Below, piece by piece: positions 1 through 8,039 of a stretch of DNA of 64,000 bases. Within the stretch, counting starts at the first letter, position 1, and every line of letters starts with the position of its first letter. The notes under the pieces were generated by a model, which worked only from the letters and a program-made list of their open reading frames with translations, did not search any database and was not told where the DNA came from. The stretch is taken from assembly GCF_002934665.1 (NCBI RefSeq), contig NZ_NIRS01000003.1, positions 1 to 64,000 of the forward strand. The letters run 5' to 3'. The position numbers were made by a program, and so were the translations under genes. This DNA comes from Pseudomonas laurylsulfatiphila (GTDB lineage: Bacteria > Pseudomonadota > Gammaproteobacteria > Pseudomonadales > Pseudomonadaceae).

Positions 1-67
1 AAGTTTTCAAGGAATCCTTAACAACTTCAACCACTTGCGCTTTCGATCTCTCGTCAGCGGGAGGCGA
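1..67 (-). other. Start of an rRNA operon leader, running out of the window
   Basis: On the minus strand, the bases just downstream of the promoter at 68-95 read as the typical Pseudomonas rRNA operon leader (GCCTCCCGCTGACGAGAGAT, then GAAAGCGCAAGTGG). The 16S gene itself should lie to the left of base 1 and is not in the window. The identification rests on recognising the leader sequence, not on an alignment. Confidence 0.75.
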
Positions 68-95
68 ATTCTACAGCGTTACTCGCTGCTGTCAA
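68..95 (-). promoter_or_regulatory. rRNA operon promoter (proximal)
   Basis: The minus strand reads TTGACA (95-90), a 16-bp spacer, then TAGAAT (73-68), a near-perfect sigma-70 promoter. It is followed by the GC-rich CGCCTCCC discriminator familiar from Pseudomonas rRNA operon promoters. Transcription goes leftward out of the window. Confidence 0.8.
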
Positions 96-213
96 CACCT
101 CTTTTTCAACTTCCTTTACGCTTCGATGACCTGAAGCAACCCGCTGTCGAAAACTGCGTAACTCTTTGTTTACCAAGGAGTTTTCCGTTTCGACTGCGCC
201 GGAAGTGGGGCGA

Positions 214-241
214 ATTATAGGCCTCCAGAATCTGCCGTCAA
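214..241 (-). promoter_or_regulatory. rRNA operon promoter (distal, upstream)
   Basis: The minus strand reads TTGACG (241-236), a 16-bp spacer, then TATAAT (219-214), a second strong sigma-70 promoter about 146 bp upstream of the first. It is followed by the GC-rich sequence TCGCCCCAC. Tandem strong promoters are usual for bacterial rRNA operons. The rest of the gap (242-376) holds the divergent upstream region of the next gene, where I see nothing clear-cut. Confidence 0.7.
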
Positions 242-376
242 GCACTGATTCAGGTTTTCTACCGATATGTGCAAAAACACTGCTTATATATAGACGCGCC
301 TGCGGGGAATGCGCAGTATATTGCCCAACACAAACAGAAACACCCTTGATTCCCATATTTCGGACGATGCCACGTA

Positions 377-1264
377 ATGAATGATCAGCCTCGCAGCCTG
401 GCCTCTACCCTGTTCTCGGTTGGGCTGCTGCTCATAGCCATGGCGTCGATCCAGTCCGGAGCTTCCCTGGCCAAAAGCATGTTCTCCGTTGTCGGCCCCC
501 AGGGGACGACAACATTACGGCTGATTTTTGCCAGTGTGATCATGATGCTGATACTGCGTCCATGGCGGGCAAAGCTCACCGCAAGGTCCCTGCGCACCGT
601 CATCGTCTACGGGATGGCACTGGGCGGCATGAACTTCCTCTTCTATATGTCATTGCAAACCGTACCGCTGGGCATCGCGGTGGCGCTTGAGTTCACCGGC
701 CCATTGGCCGTGGCGATCTACGCCTCGCGTCGCGCGATCGACTTTTTGTGGATCGCCCTGGCCGCCGTCGGCTTGCTGCTGCTGATACCGACTGGAGAAG
801 CGAGCGCAGGAATTGATCTGGTAGGCGCCGGTTATGCCTTGGGGGCGGGGGTCTGCTGGGCACTGTACATTCTGTTCGGGCAAAAAGCGGGGGCCGATAA
901 TGGCGTGCAAACCGCCGCCCTAGGGGTAATGATCGCAGCACTCTTCGTAGCCCCTATCGGTATTGTCCATGCGGGTTCCGCTTTGCTGACCCTATCATTG
1001 ATCCCTGTAGCCCTCGGCGTCGCCGTCTTGTCCACCGCCCTCCCCTACACCCTGGAGATGGTCGCCCTGACCCGCATGCCTGCCAGAACCTTCGGTACGC
1101 TGATGAGCATCGAGCCCGCCTTCGGCGCGTTATCAGGCTTACTGTTCCTACATGAATACCTCTCGCTGTCGCAGTGGATGGCAATCATGTGCATCATCCT
1201 GGCCTCCGTCGGTGCAACCATGACCATGGGCAATGCCACCAGGCCAGCAGTCGCGACAGATTGA
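377..1264 (+). CDS. rhtA: RhtA-like amino-acid exporter, EamA/DMT family
   Basis: A 295-residue inner-membrane protein with about ten hydrophobic segments and two EamA repeats. The N-terminal part (AMASIQSGASLAKSMFSVVG) closely resembles the start of E. coli RhtA, the threonine/homoserine exporter, so efflux of small neutral amino acids is the expected role. The ATG at 377 has no strong Shine-Dalgarno sequence, but an N-terminus of this length fits the family. It stands alone, divergent from the rRNA operon promoters and followed by an unrelated small lipoprotein gene. The substrate is inferred from family only. Confidence 0.75.
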   Translation: MNDQPRSLASTLFSVGLLLIAMASIQSGASLAKSMFSVVGPQGTTTLRLIFASVIMMLILRPWRAKLTARSLRTVIVYGMALGGMNFLFYMSLQTVPLGIAVALEFTGPLAVAIYASRRAIDFLWIALAAVGLLLLIPTGEASAGIDLVGAGYALGAGVCWALYILFGQKAGADNGVQTAALGVMIAALFVAPIGIVHAGSALLTLSLIPVALGVAVLSTALPYTLEMVALTRMPARTFGTLMSIEPAFGALSGLLFLHEYLSLSQWMAIMCIILASVGATMTMGNATRPAVATD

Positions 1265-1432
1265 TAGCCGATATGACGCAGGTCTGGTATTTGCCGCTCA
1301 ATTAAGCCATGTTTAGCCCCGCACCCAGAGTCATGCCATGGACAATTTCAGATAGGGATATCGCTACGCTTCAAGCGAAAGCGAATGCAGCCAGACCCGG
1401 GCACAAGATCCGGGGACGCTATAAGGACAGTA

Positions 1433-1714
1433 ATGAAACGATTTTTGATGCTGGTCGCCGTACTTGCAATTGCGGGCTGCGCAGCGACATCCGACACACA
1501 GATCAAGCACGGCAGGAAAGGCCTACACATCAACTGTTCCGGACTGTCTTCGTCCTGGGACAAATGCTACGCCAGCGCTGCCAACTCCTGCGCACCCAAG
1601 GGGTACAAGGTCATCGCCAAGTCGGGAGACGCCGTGGAAGAGCCCGGTGATTATCCGTTTGGCCTCAACCCCGCGGGCTATACCAGCCGCAGCATGATTG
1701 TCATCTGCAAATAG
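1433..1714 (+). CDS. Small lipoprotein of unknown function
   Basis: The product has 93 residues. The ATG at 1433 is chosen because it follows a purine-rich AAGGAC and begins a lipoprotein signal (MKRFLMLVAVLAIAGC) with a lipobox ending in Cys18. The mature part is short, has three further Cys (two close together around CSGLSSSWDKC and one in NSCAPKGY), and ends ..MIVICK. I do not recognise a named family; the YASAANSCAPKGYKVI pattern suggests a small envelope protein. It ends 14 bp before the convergent tetR gene. Confidence 0.75.
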   Translation: MKRFLMLVAVLAIAGCAATSDTQIKHGRKGLHINCSGLSSSWDKCYASAANSCAPKGYKVIAKSGDAVEEPGDYPFGLNPAGYTSRSMIVICK

Positions 1715-1728
1715 GCAGGGCCGTCGCG

Positions 1729-2289
1729 TCAGGTTCCCGAACTTGCGATCTGACGGCCGATCTCCTCGTAGCTGGACTTCAGCACCGTGCGCTGGACATC
1801 CGGGCTAGCCAACATGCGTGCCACGACCAACGCGCCAATGCATTGCGACAGAATTGCCCACGCCAGGCTGTCGCTTTGCAGCACACCCGCCCAACTTTCC
1901 TGAAGGCGACAAATCCAGTGCTCTGCCTGTTGGCGGACACTCACATCGGAACGGGCAATTTCCGCCCCCAATGCCGGTAACGCACAACCAGTTTCCGCAT
2001 TCTCGACGTGAGACATGCTCAGGTACATTTTCAGGCAGCGCTCAAGCTTGTCACGGTCCTGCCCTTCGCCCAGTCGCGCCAGACTTTGACCCAATTCACG
2101 TTCGACAATGGTTGCGAACAACTCGTCTTTCGACGAGAAGTGACTGTAGAAGGCCCCACCACTCAAGCCAATGGCTTTCATCAGGCCGTCTACACCCACC
2201 GTGGAAAAACCGGACTTCTTGGCCGACAACGCGCTGCTTTCCAGCAGCTTTTGCCTGGTTTCCAGCTTGTGACTGGCCGAATAACGCAT
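1729..2289 (-). CDS. TetR/AcrR-family repressor
   Basis: The product has 186 residues from the ATG at 2289, which sits behind a strong GGGGGAAGGG ribosome site; an upstream in-frame extension is possible but has no such site. The N-terminal helix-turn-helix (residues about 10-55, with STVGVDGLMKAIGLSGGAFYSHFSSKDELFA) is typical TetR. The C-terminal two thirds is the variable ligand-binding and dimerisation domain, with the LGQSLARL..LERCLKMYLS pattern of the YcdC/AcrR subgroup. It is divergent from an SDR gene and the shared intergenic region holds a palindromic operator, so it probably represses that gene and itself. The inducer is unknown. Confidence 0.88.
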   Translation of the reverse strand: MRYSASHKLETRQKLLESSALSAKKSGFSTVGVDGLMKAIGLSGGAFYSHFSSKDELFATIVERELGQSLARLGEGQDRDKLERCLKMYLSMSHVENAETGCALPALGAEIARSDVSVRQQAEHWICRLQESWAGVLQSDSLAWAILSQCIGALVVARMLASPDVQRTVLKSSYEEIGRQIASSGT

Positions 2290-2338
2290 TGCCCTTCCCC
2301 CTGAATTGCTCACCTTGACGTCCGTCAAATCATAGCAT

Positions 2339-2366
2339 AACGTTCGTTTAGTTAACGATCGTTTAC
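2339..2366. promoter_or_regulatory. Probable TetR operator between tetR and SDR gene
   Basis: The region AACGTTCGTTTA (2339-2350) is followed by GTTAACGATCGTTTAC (2351-2366), whose centre AACGATCGTT (2354-2363) is a perfect 10-bp palindrome. It lies 16-43 bp before the SDR start codon and 50-77 bp before that of the divergent repressor, the usual position for a TetR-family operator. Confidence 0.6.
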
Positions 2367-2381
2367 CAAAGGGATCCACCC

Positions 2382-3110
2382 ATGAATAACAAGAAGGTCG
2401 TATTGGTCGTCGGTGCAGGTGATGCCACGGGCGGCGCCATTGCCAAGCGGTTTGCCCAGGAAGGGTTTGTCGCCTGCGTCACTCGCCGCAGCGCGGACAA
2501 GCTCCAGCCACTGGTGGAGGCCATCAAGGCTGATGGCGGCGAGGCCCACGGGTTTGCCTGCGATGCACGTAAAGAAGAAGACGTGATCGCGCTGGTCGAG
2601 CAGATCGAAAGCCAGCTCGGCCCCATCGAAGCATTTGTCTTCAACATCGGCGCCAACGTGCCGTGCAGCATTCTCGAAGAAACCGCCCGCAAGTATTTCA
2701 AGATCTGGGAAATGGCCTGTTTTTCCGGTTTTCTCAATGCCCGTGAAGTGGCCAAGCGCATGGCCAGGCGCCAGCGCGGCACGATCCTGTTCACCGGTGC
2801 CACTGCCGGCATGCGTGGTGCTGCCGGGTTCGCCGCATTTGCGGGTGCCAAGCATGGCATTCGGGCATTGGCGCAAAGCATGGCCCGGGAACTCGGGCCG
2901 ATGAACATTCACGTTGCCCATGTCATCGTCGATGGCGCCATCGATACTGATTTCATCCGTGAAAGTTTCCCCGAGAAATACGCTACCAAGGATCAGGATG
3001 GCATCCTCAATCCCGAGCATATCGCTGAAAACTATTGGTACCTGCACAGCCAGCCCCGCGATGCCTGGACCTTCGAGCTGGACCTTCGCCCCTGGAGCGA
3101 ACGCTGGTAA
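2382..3110 (+). CDS. Short-chain dehydrogenase/reductase-like protein lacking the catalytic Tyr
   Basis: A 242-residue single-domain Rossmann protein. The nucleotide-binding motif near the N-terminus is GAGDATGGAIA (residues 10-20), a variant of TGxxxGxG, and the structural NxGA motif appears as NIGANV near residue 88. In the active-site region the usual YxxxK is replaced by FAGAK, so Lys is kept and Tyr becomes Phe. It may therefore not be a classic ketone/alcohol dehydrogenase. The gene is divergent from the TetR gene and followed within 37 bp by a DsbA-family isomerase, which suggests one inducible operon. The substrate is unknown. Confidence 0.8.
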   Translation: MNNKKVVLVVGAGDATGGAIAKRFAQEGFVACVTRRSADKLQPLVEAIKADGGEAHGFACDARKEEDVIALVEQIESQLGPIEAFVFNIGANVPCSILEETARKYFKIWEMACFSGFLNAREVAKRMARRQRGTILFTGATAGMRGAAGFAAFAGAKHGIRALAQSMARELGPMNIHVAHVIVDGAIDTDFIRESFPEKYATKDQDGILNPEHIAENYWYLHSQPRDAWTFELDLRPWSERW

Positions 3111-3146
3111 TCGCCCACACACAACAATAAGACGAGCGCCTTGAAC

Positions 3147-3737
3147 ATGAGCAAAACCGTGGAGTTCTACTTCGACCTCGGCAGCCCCGCCACCTATCTG
3201 GCCTATACCCAGCTACCGAAGATTTGCGCACAGACCGATACCCGGCTGGTCTACATTCCGTTCTTGCTGGGCGGCGTATTCAAAGCCACCGGCAATGCTT
3301 CTCCGGCGACTATTCCGGCCAAGGGCCGCTACATGTTTCAGGACCTGGACCGCTACGCCAAACGCTACGGCGTGCCCCTCAAATTCAATCCGCACTTCCC
3401 GATCAACACCTTGATGCTCATGCGCGCCGTAACGGGCATGCAATTGCGCCACCCGGAACGCTTTGCCGCCTTCCTCGATTGCCTGTTCAAGGCCATCTGG
3501 GTAGAGGGCCGCAACCTGGACGAACCGGCAACCGTCGCGGCAGTGCTCAGCGAAAACGGCTTCAACCCACAGGAAGTGCTGGCCCTGACCGCCGATGAAG
3601 AAATCAAGACGGCGCTCAAGGACAACACCGAAAAAGCCGTACAGCGAGGCGTATTCGGAGCTCCGAGCATGTTTGTCGACAACCAGCTGTACTTCGGCCA
3701 GGATCGACTGGACTTCGTGCTCGAAGCCCTGAGTTAG
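3147..3737 (+). CDS. 2-hydroxychromene-2-carboxylate isomerase-like (DsbA/GST-kappa fold)
   Basis: The product has 196 residues. The N-terminus KTVEFYFDLGSPATYLAY is the signature of the NahD/GST-kappa family, where the conserved Ser (GSP) takes the place of the thioredoxin Cys and binds glutathione. The C-terminal FGAPSMFVDNQLYFGQDRLDFV is also typical. ATG 3147 is preferred over TTG 3141. Family members isomerise 2-hydroxychromene-2-carboxylate in naphthalene breakdown, but many act on other substrates, and no aromatic pathway genes are nearby. It is probably co-transcribed with the SDR upstream under TetR control. Confidence 0.85.
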   Translation: MSKTVEFYFDLGSPATYLAYTQLPKICAQTDTRLVYIPFLLGGVFKATGNASPATIPAKGRYMFQDLDRYAKRYGVPLKFNPHFPINTLMLMRAVTGMQLRHPERFAAFLDCLFKAIWVEGRNLDEPATVAAVLSENGFNPQEVLALTADEEIKTALKDNTEKAVQRGVFGAPSMFVDNQLYFGQDRLDFVLEALS

Positions 3738-3820
3738 ACCTCGATGACCAACCGCCCCTTTGCCGCTCCCGACAAGAGCAGTGCATGGGCGGTTTCTGCC
3801 GATTCCAGCGTCACCAGGTG
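3734..3820 (-). pseudogene. C-terminal remnant of an MDR/zinc-type alcohol dehydrogenase
   Basis: Read on the minus strand, this stretch ends in an open frame closing at 3734-3736 (TAA): HLVTLESAETAHALLLSGAA then KGRLVIEV. That is the usual C-terminal end of medium-chain dehydrogenase/quinone oxidoreductase proteins. No upstream part of the gene exists; the frame runs into LysR-like coding sequence of the opposite strand. It is a leftover of about 29 codons, and its stop overlaps the end of the isomerase gene. Confidence 0.7.
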
Positions 3821-4093
3821 CGGATCAAGGGCAATGCGCAGAGCAACAGTTCCGAGGCGATCCGCGAACTGGTGCTGGGGGGATTGGGGATTGCGCTGTC
3901 GCCGGTGTGGTTGTTCAGCGAGGATCTGAAAGCCGGGAGAGTGACGGCGATTCTTCAGGACTACACAGCACAGTCGCTACCGATTCATGCCGTGTCCCCG
4001 GCGAATCGTCGCCAATCCGCCAGGGTCAAAGCCTTTGTCGACTACATGAGCCGGGCGCTGGAGACAGCGCCCGAACTGAAAGCAATCAAATAG
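3818..4093 (+). pseudogene. C-terminal remnant of a LysR-family regulator
   Basis: From about codon VRIKGNAQSNSSEAIRELVL onward the frame matches the last third of a LysR substrate-binding domain (GGLGIALSPVWLFSEDLKAG, then an ..RVKAFVDYMSRAL ending). The helix-turn-helix and the first two thirds of the gene are missing. It starts exactly where the dehydrogenase remnant stops, so a single deletion probably fused the two. The final codons overlap the end of the convergent aminopeptidase gene by 8 bp. Confidence 0.75.
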
Positions 4094-5894
4094 CCGCGGT
4101 ACGAGTGTTCAGCCATTCAAGGGCCGCACCCTCGACCAATGGGCTCAGGCGTTCGCGCACTTCGGCGTGGTAGGCGTTGAACCACTGCTTTTCGTCTTCG
4201 GTCAGCAGCGTGGTTTCCAGGCAACGAGTGTCGATCGGGCACAGGGTCAGCGTTTCGAACTTCAGGAACTCACCGAATTCGCTTTTGCCTGCTTCACGGT
4301 TCATCGCCAGGTTCTCGATCCGCACACCCCAACGGCCCGGACGATAGGTGCCCGGCTCAATGGACGTGATCATGCCCGGTTGCATCGCCGTTTGCGGGGC
4401 AGGTGCAGCCTGATAGGCGATGACTTGCGGACCTTCATGAACGTTGAGGAAGTAACCGACGCCATGACCGGTGCCGTGACCGTAGTCGACACTTTCCGCC
4501 CAGATCGGCGCACGGGCGATGGCATCGAGCAGCGGCGACAGAATGCCTTTCGGGAACTGCGCGCGGGACAAGGCAATCACGCCCTTGAGCACACGGGTGC
4601 AATCGCGCTTTTGCTCATCGGTCGGGGTGCCCACCGCAACCATCCGCGTGATGTCAGTGGTGCCGCCCAGGTACTGGCCGCCGGAGTCGATCAACAGCAG
4701 ACCGTCCCCTTCGATGACCGCGTGTTCCTCTTCAGTGGCGTGGTAGTGCGGCATCGCGCCATTGGCGTTGTAGGCGGCAATGGTATTGAAGCTCAGCGAC
4801 ACGTAATCCGGACGGCGCTCACGGGCGGCGGTGAGTTTTTCGTCGATGGTCAGTTCGGTGATGCGCTCACGGCCCAGCGCCGAGTCCAGCCAGGCGAAGA
4901 ATTCGCACAGCGCTGCGCCGTCCTGCTCCATGGCCTGGCGGATGTGTTCGGCGTCGGCCAGGCTTTTTTGCGATTTGGCCAGGGTGGTCGGGTTCAGGCC
5001 TTCGATCAGTTTCACCCCGCTGTCGAGGTTGTCCAGCAACCCCGCCGTGACCCGCGCCGGGTCGACTTGCAGGCTCGCGCCGCTCGGCACGGCGCGCAGT
5101 GCGGCGGCGACTTCGCTGTAATCGCGCAAGGTCACGCCGTCCTGTTCAAGGATGGCGCGCAGTTCGGCACTGACTTTGCTCAGGGCGACAAACAGCGTGG
5201 CCTGTTGCTGATTGATCAAGGCGAAGGAAACGAATACCGGGTTGAACGACACGTCGCCGCCACGCAGGTTGAACAGCCAGGCGATGTCATCGAGGGTAGC
5301 GATGAAATGCCAGTCGGCACCGCGGGCCTGAAGGGTTTCACGCAGTTTGGCGAGTTTTTCGCCACGGCTGACGGTCGCCTGTGGAGGCAAGTGCTGATAG
5401 ATCGGTTCGTTCGGCAGGCTTGGGCGGTCGCTCCAGACTCCGCCAAGCAGGTCGATGTCGGTGCGCAGACGGGCGCCACGCTCTTCAAGTTTAGCGCCCA
5501 GGGTCCGTGCAGACGCCACGGCCATGACCGCGCCATCGACCGCGACAACGCCACCCTCGGGGGTTTGCTCGGCCAGCCATTCCAGTGGCCCGGGTTGACC
5601 CGGTTGCAGCTTGACCAGGTCAATGCCGCTGCCCTTGAGTTCCTTGGTCGCCTGCTCCCAGTAACGGCTGTCGGCCCAGACGCCGGCAAAATCCGGGGTC
5701 ACGATCAGGGTGCCGACCGAGCCATGGAAACCCGACAACCACTGGCGCCCCTGCCAGTAACCCGGCAGGTATTCGGACAGGTGTGGGTCGGCCGACGGCA
5801 CCAGCAAGGCGTGTATGCCCTCCCGGCTCATCAGTTCGCGGGTTTGCGCCAGGCGCCGGGGCACCGATCCATTGATCGAAAGCTGCGTATTCAT
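4086..5894 (-). CDS. Xaa-Pro aminopeptidase, M24B family (aminopeptidase P)
   Basis: A cytosolic metallopeptidase that removes an N-terminal residue preceding proline. It has 602 residues from ATG 5894, which follows GGAGACACG; that is the long three-domain form seen in many proteobacteria and eukaryotes, against about 440 residues for E. coli PepP. Two creatinase-N-like domains (about 1-310) precede the pita-bread catalytic domain. Metal ligands are recognisable: the Asp pair in LLIDSGGQYLGGTTDITR, His in GHGTGHGVG, Glu in ITSIEPGTY, and Glu in VRIENL. The C-terminal extension (FETLTLCPID...) is typical of the long form. It appears to be a single-gene unit. Confidence 0.92.
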   Translation of the reverse strand: MNTQLSINGSVPRRLAQTRELMSREGIHALLVPSADPHLSEYLPGYWQGRQWLSGFHGSVGTLIVTPDFAGVWADSRYWEQATKELKGSGIDLVKLQPGQPGPLEWLAEQTPEGGVVAVDGAVMAVASARTLGAKLEERGARLRTDIDLLGGVWSDRPSLPNEPIYQHLPPQATVSRGEKLAKLRETLQARGADWHFIATLDDIAWLFNLRGGDVSFNPVFVSFALINQQQATLFVALSKVSAELRAILEQDGVTLRDYSEVAAALRAVPSGASLQVDPARVTAGLLDNLDSGVKLIEGLNPTTLAKSQKSLADAEHIRQAMEQDGAALCEFFAWLDSALGRERITELTIDEKLTAARERRPDYVSLSFNTIAAYNANGAMPHYHATEEEHAVIEGDGLLLIDSGGQYLGGTTDITRMVAVGTPTDEQKRDCTRVLKGVIALSRAQFPKGILSPLLDAIARAPIWAESVDYGHGTGHGVGYFLNVHEGPQVIAYQAAPAPQTAMQPGMITSIEPGTYRPGRWGVRIENLAMNREAGKSEFGEFLKFETLTLCPIDTRCLETTLLTEDEKQWFNAYHAEVRERLSPLVEGAALEWLNTRTAAI

Positions 5895-5959
5895 CGTGTC
5901 TCCTGCTAACCACTTCATCATTATTGTTGAGTGCCGATCAACGTCGGCGCTTCGTCGCC

Positions 5960-7117
5960 CTATTGCCAGAATGCCGGAGCACTGGCGCAGGCTGCCTTGA
6001 TCAGTTGAACCGCCTGGTCGATGTCCTGCTCGGTGGTAAAACGCCCGAGGCTCAAGCGGATGGTGCGGCTGGCCGAGCGGGCATCGTGCCCCAGGGCCAG
6101 CAGCACATGGGATGGAGTATTGCTCGCGGAGTTGCAGGCCGAGGTCGCGGAAAACGCGATCGAGGCCAGCAACGCCGCCGGGTTGAATTCGCCTTCTGCG
6201 AAGGTCAGGCTAAGGGTATGGGGAATGCGCCGGATCGGGCTGCCGTTGAGACGCACGCCGGGAATGTCCTGCAATTGCTCGAGCAAGCGTTCACGCAATC
6301 GCACGATGGTGGCTTTCTCTTCATCGAACGCAGCCGCCGCCAGCGCAAAGGCCGAGCCCATGGCCACGATCTGATGGGTCGCCAGGGTACCGGAACGTAG
6401 ACCGCCCTCATGCCCGCCGCCATGGATCTGTGCCTGCAATCGTTGTTGGGCACGCGGACCGACGTACAACGCACCGATGCCTTTGGGGCCGTACAGTTTA
6501 TGCGCGGAAAACGACATCAGGTCCACCGTCCACTGCCCGAGGTCGATCGCCACTTTGCCCGCGCCCTGTGCGGCGTCGACATGGAACAACGCCCCGCGTT
6601 CACGCACAACCTGACCGATGGCGGGAATATCGTTGAGCGTCCCCAGTTCGTTGTTGACCAGCATCAGCGACACCAGGAAGGTGTCTTCGCGCATGGCTTC
6701 GCTGACCGCTTGCGCAGTGATCAGCCCATCGGCATCCGGCACCAGGTACGTCACGGCGACACCGGCATCCTGCAGTTGCCTGGCGGTATCGAGAATGGCC
6801 TTGTGTTCGATCTGGCTGGTGATGATGTGGCCACCGCCAGTGCCGCGGCCCTGGGCTACGCCTTTGAGCGCGAGGTTGTTGGATTCGGTGGCGCCTGAGG
6901 TCCAGACGATCTGTTCAGGTGTCGCGCCGACCAGTTCGGCGACCTGGCGTCGCGCCTGCTCCACCGATTGCCGGGCCTGTTGGCCGAAAACATGAGAGCT
7001 TGAGGCCGGGTTGCCGAAATTGCCGGTAAAACCCAGACACTCGACCATCACCTTGATGACCCGCTCATCCACCGGCGTGGTGGCGGCGTAATCGAAATAC
7101 AACGGACGTTTGTTCAT
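5960..7117 (-). CDS. Cysteine desulfurase, NifS/IscS family (class V aminotransferase fold)
   Basis: A PLP enzyme that takes sulfur from L-cysteine as a persulfide. The 385 residues begin MNKRPLYFDYAATTPVDE, as in IscS. The PLP lysine lies in SFSAHKLYGPKG, and the persulfide-forming Cys in ATSACNSASNTPSHVL. There are no iscR, iscU or hscAB genes nearby, so this is a stand-alone paralogue rather than the main Fe-S cluster assembly enzyme. The gap to the aminopeptidase gene (65 bp) would allow co-transcription. Confidence 0.9.
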   Translation of the reverse strand: MNKRPLYFDYAATTPVDERVIKVMVECLGFTGNFGNPASSSHVFGQQARQSVEQARRQVAELVGATPEQIVWTSGATESNNLALKGVAQGRGTGGGHIITSQIEHKAILDTARQLQDAGVAVTYLVPDADGLITAQAVSEAMREDTFLVSLMLVNNELGTLNDIPAIGQVVRERGALFHVDAAQGAGKVAIDLGQWTVDLMSFSAHKLYGPKGIGALYVGPRAQQRLQAQIHGGGHEGGLRSGTLATHQIVAMGSAFALAAAAFDEEKATIVRLRERLLEQLQDIPGVRLNGSPIRRIPHTLSLTFAEGEFNPAALLASIAFSATSACNSASNTPSHVLLALGHDARSASRTIRLSLGRFTTEQDIDQAVQLIKAACASAPAFWQ

Positions 7118-7173
7118 AAAAGACTCGCAGAGCGTGTTCCGGGATCAGGAAGCTCGTGACTGTAAACGGCAAA

Positions 7174-7201
7174 GCGCAGCCTTGTGAGCTGCGCGCTGTT
7201 T
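7174..7201. terminator. Hairpin, possible terminator of the LysE-family gene
   Basis: GCGCAGC (7174-7180) and GCTGCGC (7188-7194) form a perfect 7-bp stem with a 7-nt loop. It is followed by GCTGTTTT on the plus strand and TTTGCCGTTT on the minus strand. It lies 120-150 bp beyond the end of the minus-strand LysE-type gene. The weak T-tract makes it only a candidate. Confidence 0.4.
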
Positions 7202-7323
7202 TCAGAACGTTACCAATACCTGATCGGATGCCGTTAAAGAAGGACTACTTCATTTAATAGTGCGTAGGAACGCTCCTGAAAAGTCAGCTTAACAGGCATC
7301 GGGCAACCGGTTGAAGCAATGCG

Positions 7324-7938
7324 TCAGCTAAAGCTTTCGAGCAACAGCGGATACAACGACCCCACGAGCAGCGCGGCCATGCCCCAATTGAACAGGCGCA
7401 GCCAGCGGCGATCCTTCAGAACGTTGCGCAACAGCGTGCCGCAAGCGGCCCAGACACCAACGCTCGGCAGGTTGATGATGGCAAAGACGGCCGCAATCAC
7501 GATCACATTGGTGAAGTAACCCTGCATCGGCGTGTAGGTGCTGATGGCGCCAATGGCCATGATCCAGGCCTTGGGGTTGACCCACTGGAACGCGGCGGCG
7601 CCCAGATAGCTGATCGGTTTCGCCTCGCTCTGCTGACTCTCCGACATGGGCCCGGAATGAGCGATTTTCCACGCCAGATACAGCAGATACGCCGCCCCCA
7701 CGTAACGCAGCACGGTGTAGAGCAAAGGGTAAGCCTGGAATACCGCACCAAGGCCGAAGCCGACCGCCACCACCAGTACAAAGAAGCCACAAGTGATGCC
7801 GAGCATGTGCGGAATCGTGCGGTTGAAGCCAAAGTTCACCCCGGATGCCAGCAACATGGTGTTGTTCGGACCGGGAGTGATCGAGGTGACGAGGGCGAAC
7901 AGGGCAAAGCCCAGCAGCAGATCGAGTGAGAGCGTCAT
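7324..7938 (-). CDS. LysE/RhtB-family amino-acid exporter
   Basis: A 204-residue inner-membrane protein with six hydrophobic segments. The diagnostic LysE-family motif near the N-terminus, TSITPGPNNTMLLASG, and WVNPKAWIMA in the middle are both present. It should export an amino acid or derivative; the substrate cannot be read from the sequence. It starts at ATG 7938 and stands alone. Confidence 0.88.
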   Translation of the reverse strand: MTLSLDLLLGFALFALVTSITPGPNNTMLLASGVNFGFNRTIPHMLGITCGFFVLVVAVGFGLGAVFQAYPLLYTVLRYVGAAYLLYLAWKIAHSGPMSESQQSEAKPISYLGAAAFQWVNPKAWIMAIGAISTYTPMQGYFTNVIVIAAVFAIINLPSVGVWAACGTLLRNVLKDRRWLRLFNWGMAALLVGSLYPLLLESFS

Positions 7939-8039
7939 GGGTGGCAGTCCGTCAGGGTCGGTCAGGTGTAGACCCTATCGCACACCTTGGGCGAAACCCA
8001 TGGACAGTTACGCGAAACTTGGAGCAGTACAGTTTTGCC

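Noticed and set aside
54..356. 100-codon minus-strand frame at the left edge
   Set aside because: It coincides with rRNA operon promoters and leader.
3744..3929. Plus-strand frame over the deletion scar as a new small gene
   Set aside because: The region is explained by two recognisable gene remnants on opposite strands.
4167..5909. 580-codon plus-strand frame opposite the aminopeptidase gene
   Set aside because: Low-complexity shadow; the aminopeptidase frame has all metal ligands.
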